Shown: in pieces, positions 1 to 7,293 of the stretch
How positions within the stretch are numbered: position 1 is the first letter of the stretch
Layout of the letters: the number at the start of each line of letters is the position of its first letter
From: Candidatus Poribacteria bacterium
GTDB taxonomy: Bacteria > Poribacteria > WGA-4E > WGA-3G
NCBI GenBank assembly: GCA_028818995.1
Contig: JAPPMR010000015.1
Coordinates: forward strand, 1-13,294
Reading direction: 5' to 3'
DNA length: 13,294 nucleotides
Notes under the pieces: model-generated
Told to the model about the DNA's origin: nothing
Seen by the model: only the letters and a program-made list of their open reading frames with translations
The model's database searches: none
Translations under genes and position numbers: made by a program

Positions 1-1851
1 CTCGGAATACTTTCTGTCCGTGGTGGTGATCGCGAAGATAACATCTACTATTTCGATCGATTGCCATTAGGGTATCCTTATCATCTCTATGGCATTGTTT
101 CTACGGTTAACGCAGAGGTAATTAAAAATATTGAAGTGTATCCAGGTGGATACGGGGCAGAATTCGGTTCCGATTCCCAAGCAGTGATTGATATCTATTC
201 TCGGAATATCACAGATACCCGTTTTGGTAGTAAACTCAATCTCAATTATGTGTATTCCCAAGCTTTTCTGGAGGGAAATATAGGTAAACGCGGATATTGG
301 TACGTATTTGGTCGGCGTAGTTTTATGGGACCGCTTTTTGAGTTAATAACGCGTTTGGTCAAGGTTGATGATGATTTGGTGACACAAGTACCACGTTTCT
401 GGAGCTATCAAGGAAAGTTTGTTTACCAGTTAAGTAAGAACCACAGATTGGTCGTTAATGCTATTGGAGCAGGCGATTCATCTGAATTTCGCCTTGGTCC
501 CAATGAAGTATCATATAGCGATTTGCGTGGTCTCATGAAGTCGGAAAATCCTTTCGATTCACAAGGCATTCATCTCTATTCTGAAAAAGAGAAATCGTTT
601 AAATCTATAGTATCATTGACACGGTCATTTTCTCGTAGATCATTAGAATATGGGGAAGGGTACTCATATCGAAACACGGATAGTGTATTTTCGCTCCGTG
701 GCGATCTTCAATATTGGCTCAAATTTCCGAAGACATTGATTGAATCAGGTTTTGATCTTTCATATCTACCTTCAAGCATCACAAGTATCGGGGCACGACC
801 ACCTGAAGAAGGTGATTGGGATTTTGACTTTAGATTAAAGGCACAAGGAGAGAAAATAGCCACTTTCACATCTAAAACACTGCATCGCCTTGAAGGATAT
901 TTGCAGGCAACGCAAGACCTTGTTTCATCACGTTATGCTGCGCTCTACGCCACCGTAGGCATGCGAGCAAATTACTTTAACCTGATTGACTCGTTTTCGC
1001 TGCAGCCGCGCGGGCTACTCGGTGTGACACTTGGACCAGAGCAACCGAGTACTGTAGGATTATCTCTGCTTCCAGTAGACTTGCGTTTGATGTATGGAAA
1101 TTATGTTCAAAACCCGCGGCTTTATCAAGTCGTGCTTGGAAACGAAAATCCTGAGATTGCAACGAGTTTAGCAAGGCATTATGTTGTTGCATTGGAAAAA
1201 AGATTAACGGCTGAAACAAAAATTGAGGTGGCAGGCTATTACAAAAACCTTAGTGATATGATTACCTTCGATCTATTAGAGAAACGCTACGAAAATCAGA
1301 AGAGCGGATACGTCAAAGGCATTGAAGTTTCCTTGGAACACGAAATCGGAGAAACTTTTCGGGGTTGGCTTGCATATTCTTACACCGTTTCCAAACGCCA
1401 AGATGCACCGCATGAAAAAGAAAGAGATTTTATGTTTGGTACGCCTCACGTTTTCGCAATTAATCTGAATTACGCTCTTGAGTCGTGGGAATTCGGTGCG
1501 AAATGGCAATATAAGAGTGGTGTTTTATATACAACATTGGTTGACAGGGAGATGTATACCAATCCGTTCACAAAAAAACAAACATGGCTGCCTATATGGG
1601 GTGTCCAAAAACGCGCCGCACCGTATCATCGATTGGATTTACGTATTCACTGGTCTCCTATTCTCTTGGAAGATTTTCACTGGTACTTTGTTCGCTTGGA
1701 CAAAGCAAAGGTGGGATTTACTTTTGAACTCTGGAACGCCTATAACCGAAGAAATATCCTACAAGTGCGATATAGTGAACACTTTAGAAAAGAGGTAAAG
1801 ATTGCGCAATTGCCGATAATCCCATTCTTTGCGCTGACCTTGGAATTTTGA
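1..1851 (+). CDS. TonB-dependent outer-membrane receptor, 5' end missing
   Basis: The frame is open from base 1, so the gene starts before the window; 616 residues are visible. The first ~65 residues match the end of a plug domain: an LSVRGGD motif, then a YYFDRLPLGYPYH stretch, then an IKNIEVYPGGYGAEFGS stretch, which is the usual 'R-G-G ... D-G-x-P-L ... V-E-V-x-x-G-G-x-x-A-E-x-G' pattern. The remainder is aromatic, amphipathic beta-strand sequence typical of the 22-strand barrel, and it ends in Phe (residues LTLEF), as expected for a BAM-recognised last strand. Such receptors import a bound ligand across the outer membrane using TonB energy; the ligand cannot be read from the sequence. A tonB gene lies at 7585-8535. 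The true N-terminus (signal peptide, possible carboxypeptidase-regulatory-like domain, TonB box) lies outside the window. Confidence 0.88.
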   Translation, partial: LGILSVRGGDREDNIYYFDRLPLGYPYHLYGIVSTVNAEVIKNIEVYPGGYGAEFGSDSQAVIDIYSRNITDTRFGSKLNLNYVYSQAFLEGNIGKRGYWYVFGRRSFMGPLFELITRLVKVDDDLVTQVPRFWSYQGKFVYQLSKNHRLVVNAIGAGDSSEFRLGPNEVSYSDLRGLMKSENPFDSQGIHLYSEKEKSFKSIVSLTRSFSRRSLEYGEGYSYRNTDSVFSLRGDLQYWLKFPKTLIESGFDLSYLPSSITSIGARPPEEGDWDFDFRLKAQGEKIATFTSKTLHRLEGYLQATQDLVSSRYAALYATVGMRANYFNLIDSFSLQPRGLLGVTLGPEQPSTVGLSLLPVDLRLMYGNYVQNPRLYQVVLGNENPEIATSLARHYVVALEKRLTAETKIEVAGYYKNLSDMITFDLLEKRYENQKSGYVKGIEVSLEHEIGETFRGWLAYSYTVSKRQDAPHEKERDFMFGTPHVFAINLNYALESWEFGAKWQYKSGVLYTTLVDREMYTNPFTKKQTWLPIWGVQKRAAPYHRLDLRIHWSPILLEDFHWYFVRLDKAKVGFTFELWNAYNRRNILQVRYSEHFRKEVKIAQLPIIPFFALTLEF

Positions 1852-1852
1852 T

Positions 1853-2004
1853 TATAGTGGGTTTACAATTATAGTAAATTATGTAAATAAGTTTACATAT
1901 ATTTTGTAGGAGCGATCTCCGAATCGCGACAAAACGACTGGCAGTCGGGAATCGGAGTTCCCTCCTACAGTTCAGATGTCCAGTTAATTGTAGAATCCAC
2001 TATA
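1853..2004. mobile_element. MITE-like element with TATAGTGG terminal inverted repeats
   Basis: The left end (1853-1871) and the reverse complement of the right end (1985-2004) match over about 19 bases with one mismatch and one indel; both begin TATAGTGG. The outermost TA on each side could be a TA target duplication, as for IS630/Tc1-mariner-type MITEs. No ORF lies inside. The left part holds a perfect small hairpin (ATGTAAA 1881-1887 / TTTACAT 1892-1898), and the centre holds the larger palindrome 1905-1969. The element begins two bases after the receptor stop codon. A related copy is at 10985-11085. Confidence 0.7.
1905..1969. repeat. Dispersed palindromic repeat, copy 1
   Basis: Two 26-base arms (1905-1930 and 1944-1969) are inverted repeats with 22 of 26 positions matching and a 13-base loop. 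Each arm contains its own 5-bp hairpin: GCGAT/ATCGC in the left arm and GGGAA/TTCCC in the right. The four mismatches between arms fall at positions paired within these small hairpins. Both arms are identical in the copy at 10985-11050, while the loop differs. Confidence 0.88.
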
Positions 2005-2039
2005 TGCCAATACATTGAAAAAGAAATAGGCAGATACCC

Positions 2040-2117
2040 AAAAGGACACCTACCTAAAAAAGTCCTTCTCTGTTTTACGGTTTTACTGCTTTATCTTTCC
2101 CCACGTTACTTTTTTTG
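2040..2117. repeat. Direct repeat: duplicated 3' tail of the PD40 genes, copy 1
   Basis: This stretch covers the last codons and the downstream flank of the 2075-3019 gene. It matches 3046-3126 over nearly its whole length with a few substitutions. The chief difference is the homopolymer tract, T7 here (2110-2116) and T9 in the other copy. The shared non-coding tail past the stop shows that the two paralogues arose by DNA duplication or were later homogenised by conversion. Confidence 0.85.
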
Positions 2118-3019
2118 TCTTTTGGGGATACAGACAACACATCATCATCTATCCAATCTGGTTGGGAATCATCTACAGCAGGTGTGTTTGTTAGGTTGAC
2201 GATTTTCCCTGTAACAAGGTCATACCGGTAGATCTCATACTTATCGGGATTGCCATGCCGCCCCTTTGCTGAAATCAAGAGGTGTTTGCTACCCATAAAA
2301 CATGCACTATGAATTGACCAATTGTCCGGCGTCTGGACAATCTGGCGTTTGCCCGTTTTGATATTGTGAATCACGGCTTTCTTTGAAACAAGATCACGTT
2401 GCTGATTGAATGTCACCTCATAGTATACAACCGATTGGCTATCGGGAGACCAGCGCGGAGAATAACGCCAATGAAAACGGTCACTTGGGACAAGCGCGCG
2501 TTGGTCGTCTCCGTTGGCACGCATCAGATTGATCGTGAAACCCTCCCGATACGCCATATATTTCCCATCAGGGGACCAAGCCACTGCTGGTTTCATTGAA
2601 ACTGTGCGCGTCAGTCGCTGTAACGCTTTTGTTGCGATATCTATCGTCCAGGCATCGTATTGACTTATGAATACGAGGTGTTTCCCATCCGGCGACCACG
2701 ACGCAATCCCTACGTCATCATCTCCGTCAGTAACCCGAAATTCACCCGTGCCATCGCTATTGATGATGAATATGGCATCCGTAGGCGTTTGCTTTGGTAC
2801 AATCGGTTGCTGTCGCAAAAAAGCGATCTGCTTCCCGTCCGGAGACCAAACAGGCCACATGAGATACCTCCCGTCTACCTTTTTGACTAACATTTTGGGG
2901 TTACGCCCGTCATCGTCCATCACATAAATATCTGAGCCAGACTTAAAAACGATCTTTGCGTATGCCAGCGTTGGTAATAAACATAGCAGGCAGCAGAAGA
3001 TGCTGCGTTGTAAGACCAT
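2075..3019 (-). CDS. Exported PD40 (TolB-like) beta-propeller protein A
   Basis: Encodes 314 residues. The ATG at 3019 is set by GGAGGTG (3024-3030) a few bases upstream. Residues 1-21 form a signal peptide (basic start, a Cys/Leu-rich hydrophobic core, Ala-Tyr-Ala before KIVF), so the protein is periplasmic or secreted. It has repeated PD40 motifs of the WSPDGK type near residues 58, 108 and 149, with a degenerate WSPDSQ near 191, as in the C-terminal propeller of TolB. There is no N-terminal TolB domain and no peptidase domain, so a binding or scaffold role is more likely than catalysis; the ligand is unknown. It lies 70 bp downstream of paralogue B and is probably co-transcribed with it. 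Its last ~10 residues are read in a different frame from the homologous DNA in B. Confidence 0.85.
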   Translation of the reverse strand: MVLQRSIFCCLLCLLPTLAYAKIVFKSGSDIYVMDDDGRNPKMLVKKVDGRYLMWPVWSPDGKQIAFLRQQPIVPKQTPTDAIFIINSDGTGEFRVTDGDDDVGIASWSPDGKHLVFISQYDAWTIDIATKALQRLTRTVSMKPAVAWSPDGKYMAYREGFTINLMRANGDDQRALVPSDRFHWRYSPRWSPDSQSVVYYEVTFNQQRDLVSKKAVIHNIKTGKRQIVQTPDNWSIHSACFMGSKHLLISAKGRHGNPDKYEIYRYDLVTGKIVNLTNTPAVDDSQPDWIDDDVLSVSPKDKKSNVGKDKAVKP

Positions 3020-3045
3020 TATTCACCTCCATTGGACGGATGCAC

Positions 3046-3126
3046 AAAAGGACACCTACCTAAAAAGGTCTGTCTCTGTTTTTACGGTTTTACTGCTTTT
3101 CCTCTCCCCACGTTACTTTTTTTTTA
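3046..3126. repeat. Direct repeat: duplicated 3' tail of the PD40 genes, copy 2
   Basis: Counterpart of 2040-2117. It makes up most of the 70-bp spacer between the two PD40 genes plus the final codons of gene B, and includes a T9 tract (3117-3125). Confidence 0.85.
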
Positions 3127-4112
3127 CCCTGTGGTGAAACGGACAATGTCCCTTCTATCCAGTCTGGATAGCCCTCATTTTCTTCTCCACGTGTCAAGCG
3201 TTTGAGGTTTCGCGTGTTGAAATCGTAGCGATAGAGATCATAATTCGGTTTCGGTGTATCAAGCATCTTTAGGTCGAAAAGCAATGCCTTGTCACTGTCT
3301 ATCCAACACCCGTTACCGACAAGCACACGCAGATCGTTTCCGAGTTTGTCATAAATGTCTTCTATTTGTTGTGCCTTGCCGCGAAGTGTGGCAACGGTAA
3401 GACGGCATAGATGGAAGTCGTTCTCCCACACGCAGTCGTCAAACAAAATACGTTGCCCATCCGCAGACCACCTGGGTAAGAACTTATCAGTAGCCTCGTC
3501 ATCCTGTTTCGGATCAGGAAGAAGGGGACGCTGATCCTCGCCATTCGCTGACATCACATAAATACTTCTGATACCACTGTCTGTAAACTTTTCATAAACA
3601 ATCTGTGTGCCATCAGGCGACCAGTCGGGGGAACCTGCATCTTCTCCACCGTCTTCAATGTCTGTTAGCTGCGTGACGTGCAGCGTCGCAAGGTCTATGA
3701 CATGCACCTCCCATCTTCCACTTCGCACACTACTAAAAGCGATTCTTTTGCCATCAGGCGACCAAGACGAACCGGTATCCAAGACATTGTTGTCAGTGAG
3801 ACGTTGGACGTTCGTTCCATCTGCGTTCATGATAAACAACTCAGACGAGGATTGTCTTTTCTTGTCTATTCGTCGAGTAAAGGCAATTGTTTTGCCATCT
3901 GGCGACCAGCGGGGGTGTTTGTCTTTTGACACTGTGTTTTTTGTGAGCCGTCGTCTGCCACTGCCATCATCGTTCATCACGTAAATGTCACTTTCTATAC
4001 AGAAGACAATTTTCGCATCAACAACAGACGTACCTAACAAGAGCAGACAACAGATGAAGAAAATGATAATGACCTGGATATGTGAGAGCACAAATGGTCT
4101 TAGACGTTTCAT
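3090..4112 (-). CDS. Exported PD40 (TolB-like) beta-propeller protein B
   Basis: Encodes 340 residues from the ATG at 4112. This start is preferred over an upstream TTG at 4133 because AGGAGGT (4121-4127) stands 8 bases before the ATG and the TTG has no such site. Residues 1-33 are an export signal with a long hydrophobic core ending VVDA before KIVF. WSPDGK motifs follow at intervals (RWSPDGKTIAF, SWSPDGKRIAF, DWSPDGTQIVY, RWSADGQRILF), giving a PD40/TolB-like propeller, with a DLYRYD...PDWIEG ending shared with paralogue A. It is probably extracytoplasmic with an unknown ligand. It sits between a small exported EF-hand-type protein and paralogue A in one leftward cluster. The tail reads VTWGEEKQ and then stop. 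Confidence 0.87.
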   Translation of the reverse strand: MKRLRPFVLSHIQVIIIFFICCLLLLGTSVVDAKIVFCIESDIYVMNDDGSGRRRLTKNTVSKDKHPRWSPDGKTIAFTRRIDKKRQSSSELFIMNADGTNVQRLTDNNVLDTGSSWSPDGKRIAFSSVRSGRWEVHVIDLATLHVTQLTDIEDGGEDAGSPDWSPDGTQIVYEKFTDSGIRSIYVMSANGEDQRPLLPDPKQDDEATDKFLPRWSADGQRILFDDCVWENDFHLCRLTVATLRGKAQQIEDIYDKLGNDLRVLVGNGCWIDSDKALLFDLKMLDTPKPNYDLYRYDFNTRNLKRLTRGEENEGYPDWIEGTLSVSPQGKKKVTWGEEKQ

Positions 4113-4120
4113 CGGTGGAT

Positions 4121-4127
4121 ACCTCCT
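4121..4127 (-). promoter_or_regulatory. Ribosome binding site that fixes the start of PD40 protein B
   Basis: On the minus strand this reads AGGAGGT, 8 bases before the ATG at 4112. It excludes the longer reading from the TTG at 4133, which would place the site inside the coding region. Confidence 0.85.
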
Positions 4128-4146
4128 ATGCAAGGGAGCATTTTAG

Positions 4147-4177
4147 ACAAGCGATACGAATACACCGCATCGCTTGT
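4147..4177. repeat. Perfect 9-bp hairpin between the small exported gene and PD40 B
   Basis: ACAAGCGAT (4147-4155) and ATCGCTTGT (4169-4177) are perfect inverted repeats around a 13-base loop. In leftward transcripts it would lie between the stop at 4213 and the next ribosome site. The minus strand has no U-run after it, so it is a weak terminator candidate at best. It could be an mRNA-processing or stability hairpin that sets relative expression. Confidence 0.5.
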
Positions 4178-4212
4178 GTTTCTATTTGATAGAGGGTTAT
4201 TTGAGCTTAACC

Positions 4213-4719
4213 TCAAAATCGCTCAATATCAAATCTAAGGTAGGCGGACGAGCCGAAATCATCCTTCTCATCGAAATTGCCATCACCATCAAAATCGAAT
4301 TTCAACTCTAAACTAACGCTTCCGTTTGCAATGTACCACCCTCCTCTTGCGCCTGTCATATCAATATCTATAGAAGGGAAAAAGGATTTCGACTCACCTG
4401 CTGGTACCCATCCCTTGTCTGGATCAGATTTCTCTCTAAACGTAGTTCTCCCCTTCCTCTTCACAATGAGTGAGGCAGATAAATAGTATCGAACAGATAT
4501 ATCACTGTAATTCCAAATGTTCGCATACGCACCAGTCTTGACGAAGGGTTCAGAATAAGAAATACCAAGCGAAGTCTGTGCATCAACATTGTTGATAGTT
4601 TTATTGTCATGGTCGGCGTGATGATCTGCGGACAGGTTCATTGAGAGTAAACAGATTGTCCAAAAAAGCATCATCAGTGCCAAAAGAAAAGCGTTGCGTG
4701 GTAAAAGTTTACCGATCAT
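4213..4719 (-). CDS. Small exported protein with one EF-hand-type calcium loop, unknown function
   Basis: Encodes 168 residues from the ATG at 4719, preceded by GGAGG (4725-4729) with 5-base spacing. A TTG at 4731 overlaps that site and is rejected. Residues 1-31 form a signal peptide, followed by a His/Asp-rich stretch (ADHHADHD). The middle is probably beta-rich, with several S/T/Y strands. Residues 142-153 read DFDGDGNFDEKD, with Asp at loop positions 1, 3, 5, 9 and 12 and Gly at 6, which fits an EF-hand or dockerin-type calcium loop. Only one loop is seen, so it is not a complete dockerin or paired EF-hand. I do not recognise a named family. It is first in the leftward cluster with the two PD40 proteins, so a shared envelope or extracellular role is plausible. 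Confidence 0.72.
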   Translation of the reverse strand: MIGKLLPRNAFLLALMMLFWTICLLSMNLSADHHADHDNKTINNVDAQTSLGISYSEPFVKTGAYANIWNYSDISVRYYLSASLIVKRKGRTTFREKSDPDKGWVPAGESKSFFPSIDIDMTGARGGWYIANGSVSLELKFDFDGDGNFDEKDDFGSSAYLRFDIERF

Positions 4720-4833
4720 AATTTCCTCCAAATAAAGTTGACATGCTTTGATAGCATATCATAAAGTTTATCGGGTTCCCTATCCTTGTTCGGTAGACCT
4801 TCCACCGGCTTAATAAAGAGTCGGGCACCCTGG

Positions 4834-4903
4834 CGATCAAACCATAAACTCCTCAGCAAAATGTTGAGAAAGGGTACCCATTCTGAAGTTTATGTTTTGA
4901 TCG
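4834..4903. repeat. Long inverted repeat in the leftward leader
   Basis: Arms 4834-4856 and 4883-4903 are inverted repeats of about 21 bases with one mismatch and a 2-base gap, around a 26-base loop that contains GGGTACCC. If the promoter at 4912-4940 is right, the leftward transcript starts near 4905 and this stem-loop would be its extreme 5' end. Confidence 0.75.
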
Positions 4904-4911
4904 TTAAAGGT

Positions 4912-4940
4912 ATTATACAACAAATTGCAAAGAAAGTCAA
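4912..4940 (-). promoter_or_regulatory. Sigma70-type promoter for the leftward PD40 cluster
   Basis: On the minus strand TTGACT (4940-4935) is followed after 17 bases by TATAAT (4917-4912). This predicts a start near 4905 and a leader of about 185 bases before the ATG at 4719. Confidence 0.6.
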
Positions 4941-4957
4941 ATGGAAATTTGTATAAT
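4925..4957 (+). promoter_or_regulatory. Possible promoter for the DUF5916 gene
   Basis: A perfect TATAAT lies at 4952-4957. The best -35 match is TTGCAA at 4925-4930, but the 21-base spacer is too long, so the -10 is the main support. It overlaps the leftward promoter, so the two would compete for polymerase. Confidence 0.35.
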
Positions 4958-5010
4958 CCAATTAGCCCCCTTTTTCGTCTTTATATTTAATGGGTTATTT
5001 TCTGTGCAAA

Positions 5011-5015
5011 GGAGG
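5011..5015 (+). promoter_or_regulatory. Ribosome binding site selecting a TTG start
   Basis: GGAGG lies 8 bases before TTG 5024-5026. No ATG is better placed, and the signal peptide begins directly after this TTG. Confidence 0.8.
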
Positions 5016-5023
5016 CAACGCTT

Positions 5024-7255
5024 TTGGATCAACATCTATTTTCTTTCCCGTCCTTTCCAAAAATCAGAATTATATCACTCATTTTACTATTTTTATTCGT
5101 TGTTGCTTCCACTGTGAGTCCCGAAACACCAGTTACCGAAGTTAAAGCGTACCGTACTTATGAGAGTATTGAGATTGACGGTGATCTCACCGAATCGGAT
5201 TGGCAAAAAGCAGAGCCGATAAAAAGGTTCATACAAATTGAGCCGCATGAGGGTGAAGTCAGTTCTGAACCGATGGAAGTGCGAATCCTATACGACGACA
5301 AGAATATCTACTTCGGATTTATCTGTTTTGACTCAGATATGTCGAAACTTGTTGCAAACGAAATGCGTAGAGATGCACGCGACATACACGAAAATGATAA
5401 CGTATTTCTGCTATTGGATACATATAACGACAAACGGAGCGGTTTCTTCTTTCGCGCGAATGCATTGGGCGCAATTCAGGACAGAGCAATAACGAATAAC
5501 GGAGATACGCTCAACGGTGACTGGGATGCTGTTGTGGCATGTAAATCGAAAATAAACGATACATCATGGACAACGGAGATCAGTATTCCATTTAGCCAAC
5601 TCCGTTTTAAGAAAAGTGACCCAATGAGTTGGGGTATGAACGTTGGTCGTGAACTCATACGAAATCAGGAAGAGATGATATGGGCACCTGTGCCTGCTTC
5701 CTACGGGGGTTTGGCAAAATATAGAACGACGAATCTTGGCACGCTTAGTGGTCTCAAAGGAATTACGCCGTCTCGGAATTTGGAATTTCTTCCCTATTTT
5801 CTACCCGGTATTACCCAAGAGAACAATGACGCTGCTGCACTTGAAACTACACGCCAATTCAAACTTGGGTTTGATGCGAAATACGGCATTACCTCTAACG
5901 TAATCGCTGACATCACCTATAACACTGATTTTGCACAAGTTGAGGCGGATCAGGAACAGGTAAATCTCACTCGTTTCAGCCTCTTCTTTCCAGAAAAAAG
6001 ACCATTCTTTTTGGAAGGGGCAGGACTCTTCGATTTCGGCGTACCTCGGCAGAGTTTTCGGAGACCTCCGCCGATGCTACTTTTTTATAGTCGGCGTATT
6101 GGGTTAGCCGAAGGAAACGCTATTCCGATCATCTTCGGTGGAAAAGCCAGCGGCAAAATCGGTTCTTATGGAGTCGGTTTCCTTAATGTTCTTACAGATG
6201 AATTTTACGATGAACCGGCAGAGGACGATCCGATTGATATTCCGCGCACCAATTATTCTGTCATCCGAGTTACAAAGGATGCTGCAGCAGGAACACGTTT
6301 CGGCATGATTGCTGTCAATAAAGACGAATTCGGCAATTATAACCGTGCGGGTGGGTTTGATTTTGAATTTCGTCCAAGCGATAGACTTGATGTGCGCGGG
6401 ATGTGGGCACGCACCTTTTCACCTGATATGTCTGGGAAAAATAACGCCTGGTACTTCGGCACGCGGTGGCGGAATGACATCTTGCGACTCGGAGGATCTT
6501 ACACCGATATTGACGAAGATTTCGATCCTGCGGTAGGATACGTCCGGCAAACAGGGATGCGCCAAATGCGAACTGATCTTCGTTTGACACCCAGACCGAA
6601 TAAATATGGAATTCGTGAAATTTGGTCGGGACCAGAGGCAAACTATATCCTCACCCAAGATAATGAATTGGAAAGGTGGAACTTATCCTATACCCACTGG
6701 ACATCATTTGCTACAGGCGACTCTATTATGCTTTTTGCGAGGCGTATGTTTGAACGACTTGACGAAGATTTTGAAATTAGAGAGGATGTGGTCATCCCAA
6801 TTGGGGATTACCAATACAGCATCGTTGGGGGAAGGTTTTCAACGAGTGATAGCCGTGTTATTAGTACAACGACAGGTTTTGAATTGGGGAACTTTTATAA
6901 CGGTCAAATTCGCAAATTTTCTGTTGATGGATCTCTGAAACCGAATGGACGAATCAGTCTACATTTAGACTACGAATTTAATCGTGTTAATCTACCCGTA
7001 GGTGATTTTGATGCTAACCTTTTCTCAGGTAGGTTCTACTACTCGTTTTCAACAACCCTGTTTGCTAAGATGTTTGCACAATGGAATACAGAGACAAACC
7101 TCGTGTCAACTAACTTTCTTGTCAATTACATTTATCGTCCGGGGAGCGATTTCTATTTTGTTTTCAACCAAACTTATGACACTGACAAGACGACAAAGAC
7201 AAGATTCCTAAATTCTACGGTGGTCGCGAAAATGACGTTTTGGTGGAATCCGTAA
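5024..7255 (+). CDS. DUF5916 outer-membrane protein with N-terminal CBM9-like domain
   Basis: Encodes 743 residues and starts at TTG. Residues 1-34 form a signal peptide (hydrophobic run ILLFLFVVAS). Residues ~40-210 match the CBM9-like sugar-binding fold: IEIDGDLTESDWQKAEPI at the start, then the YDDKNIYFGFICFDSD strand pair, then a DNVFLLLDTYNDKRSGFFFRANALGA segment. Residues ~220-743 match DUF5916, with the hallmark stretch YNTDFAQVEADQEQVNLTRF and then FFPEKRPFFLEGA, followed by amphipathic strands that probably form an outer-membrane barrel. Other members are linked to carbohydrate use, but their biochemical role is not established, so no substrate can be given. The gene is monocistronic by spacing and divergent from the PD40 cluster. 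The C-terminus FWWNP is not the usual final Phe. Confidence 0.87.
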   Translation: MDQHLFSFPSFPKIRIISLILLFLFVVASTVSPETPVTEVKAYRTYESIEIDGDLTESDWQKAEPIKRFIQIEPHEGEVSSEPMEVRILYDDKNIYFGFICFDSDMSKLVANEMRRDARDIHENDNVFLLLDTYNDKRSGFFFRANALGAIQDRAITNNGDTLNGDWDAVVACKSKINDTSWTTEISIPFSQLRFKKSDPMSWGMNVGRELIRNQEEMIWAPVPASYGGLAKYRTTNLGTLSGLKGITPSRNLEFLPYFLPGITQENNDAAALETTRQFKLGFDAKYGITSNVIADITYNTDFAQVEADQEQVNLTRFSLFFPEKRPFFLEGAGLFDFGVPRQSFRRPPPMLLFYSRRIGLAEGNAIPIIFGGKASGKIGSYGVGFLNVLTDEFYDEPAEDDPIDIPRTNYSVIRVTKDAAAGTRFGMIAVNKDEFGNYNRAGGFDFEFRPSDRLDVRGMWARTFSPDMSGKNNAWYFGTRWRNDILRLGGSYTDIDEDFDPAVGYVRQTGMRQMRTDLRLTPRPNKYGIREIWSGPEANYILTQDNELERWNLSYTHWTSFATGDSIMLFARRMFERLDEDFEIREDVVIPIGDYQYSIVGGRFSTSDSRVISTTTGFELGNFYNGQIRKFSVDGSLKPNGRISLHLDYEFNRVNLPVGDFDANLFSGRFYYSFSTTLFAKMFAQWNTETNLVSTNFLVNYIYRPGSDFYFVFNQTYDTDKTTKTRFLNSTVVAKMTFWWNP

Positions 7256-7293
7256 TCGAAACTTAATTCTAAGACTTACGCACAAGTTTACAC

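Larger units (their letters stand above)
4720..5023. other. Divergent intergenic region
   Basis: This 304-bp gap separates the leftward PD40 cluster from the rightward DUF5916 gene. It holds a leftward promoter (4912-4940), a weaker rightward promoter (4925-4957), a long inverted repeat (4834-4903) and a TTG-specific ribosome site (5011-5015). The leftward leader of about 185 bases also contains short local hairpins, e.g. a CGGTGG/CTACCG stem with a 5-base loop on the minus strand near 4790-4810. I recognise no known riboswitch class in it. Confidence 0.6.

Noticed and set aside
1478..1798. A 106-codon open frame overlapping the receptor gene
   Set aside because: It lies wholly within the receptor coding sequence in another frame, with no ribosome site and no family-like composition.
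2042..2067. AAGGAC/GTCCTT stem as a terminator after PD40 gene A
   Set aside because: The stem is only 6 bp with a 14-base loop, lacks a proper U-run, and is not preserved in the homologous copy at 3046-3126.
4110..4133. A TTG at 4133 as start of PD40 protein B, giving 347 residues
   Set aside because: The AGGAGGT at 4121-4127 sits at the right distance from ATG 4112 and inside the longer reading; the signal peptide also starts properly from MKRLRP.
4717..4731. A TTG at 4731 as start of the small exported protein
   Set aside because: It overlaps the GGAGG ribosome site, which is 5 bases from ATG 4719.
4720..4905. A known riboswitch in the leader of the leftward PD40 cluster
   Set aside because: There are several short GGG/CCC hairpins, but no conserved core of any class I can recognise.
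6606..6938. A 110-codon open frame inside the DUF5916 gene
   Set aside because: It is a shadow frame of a well-supported coding region with no independent signal.
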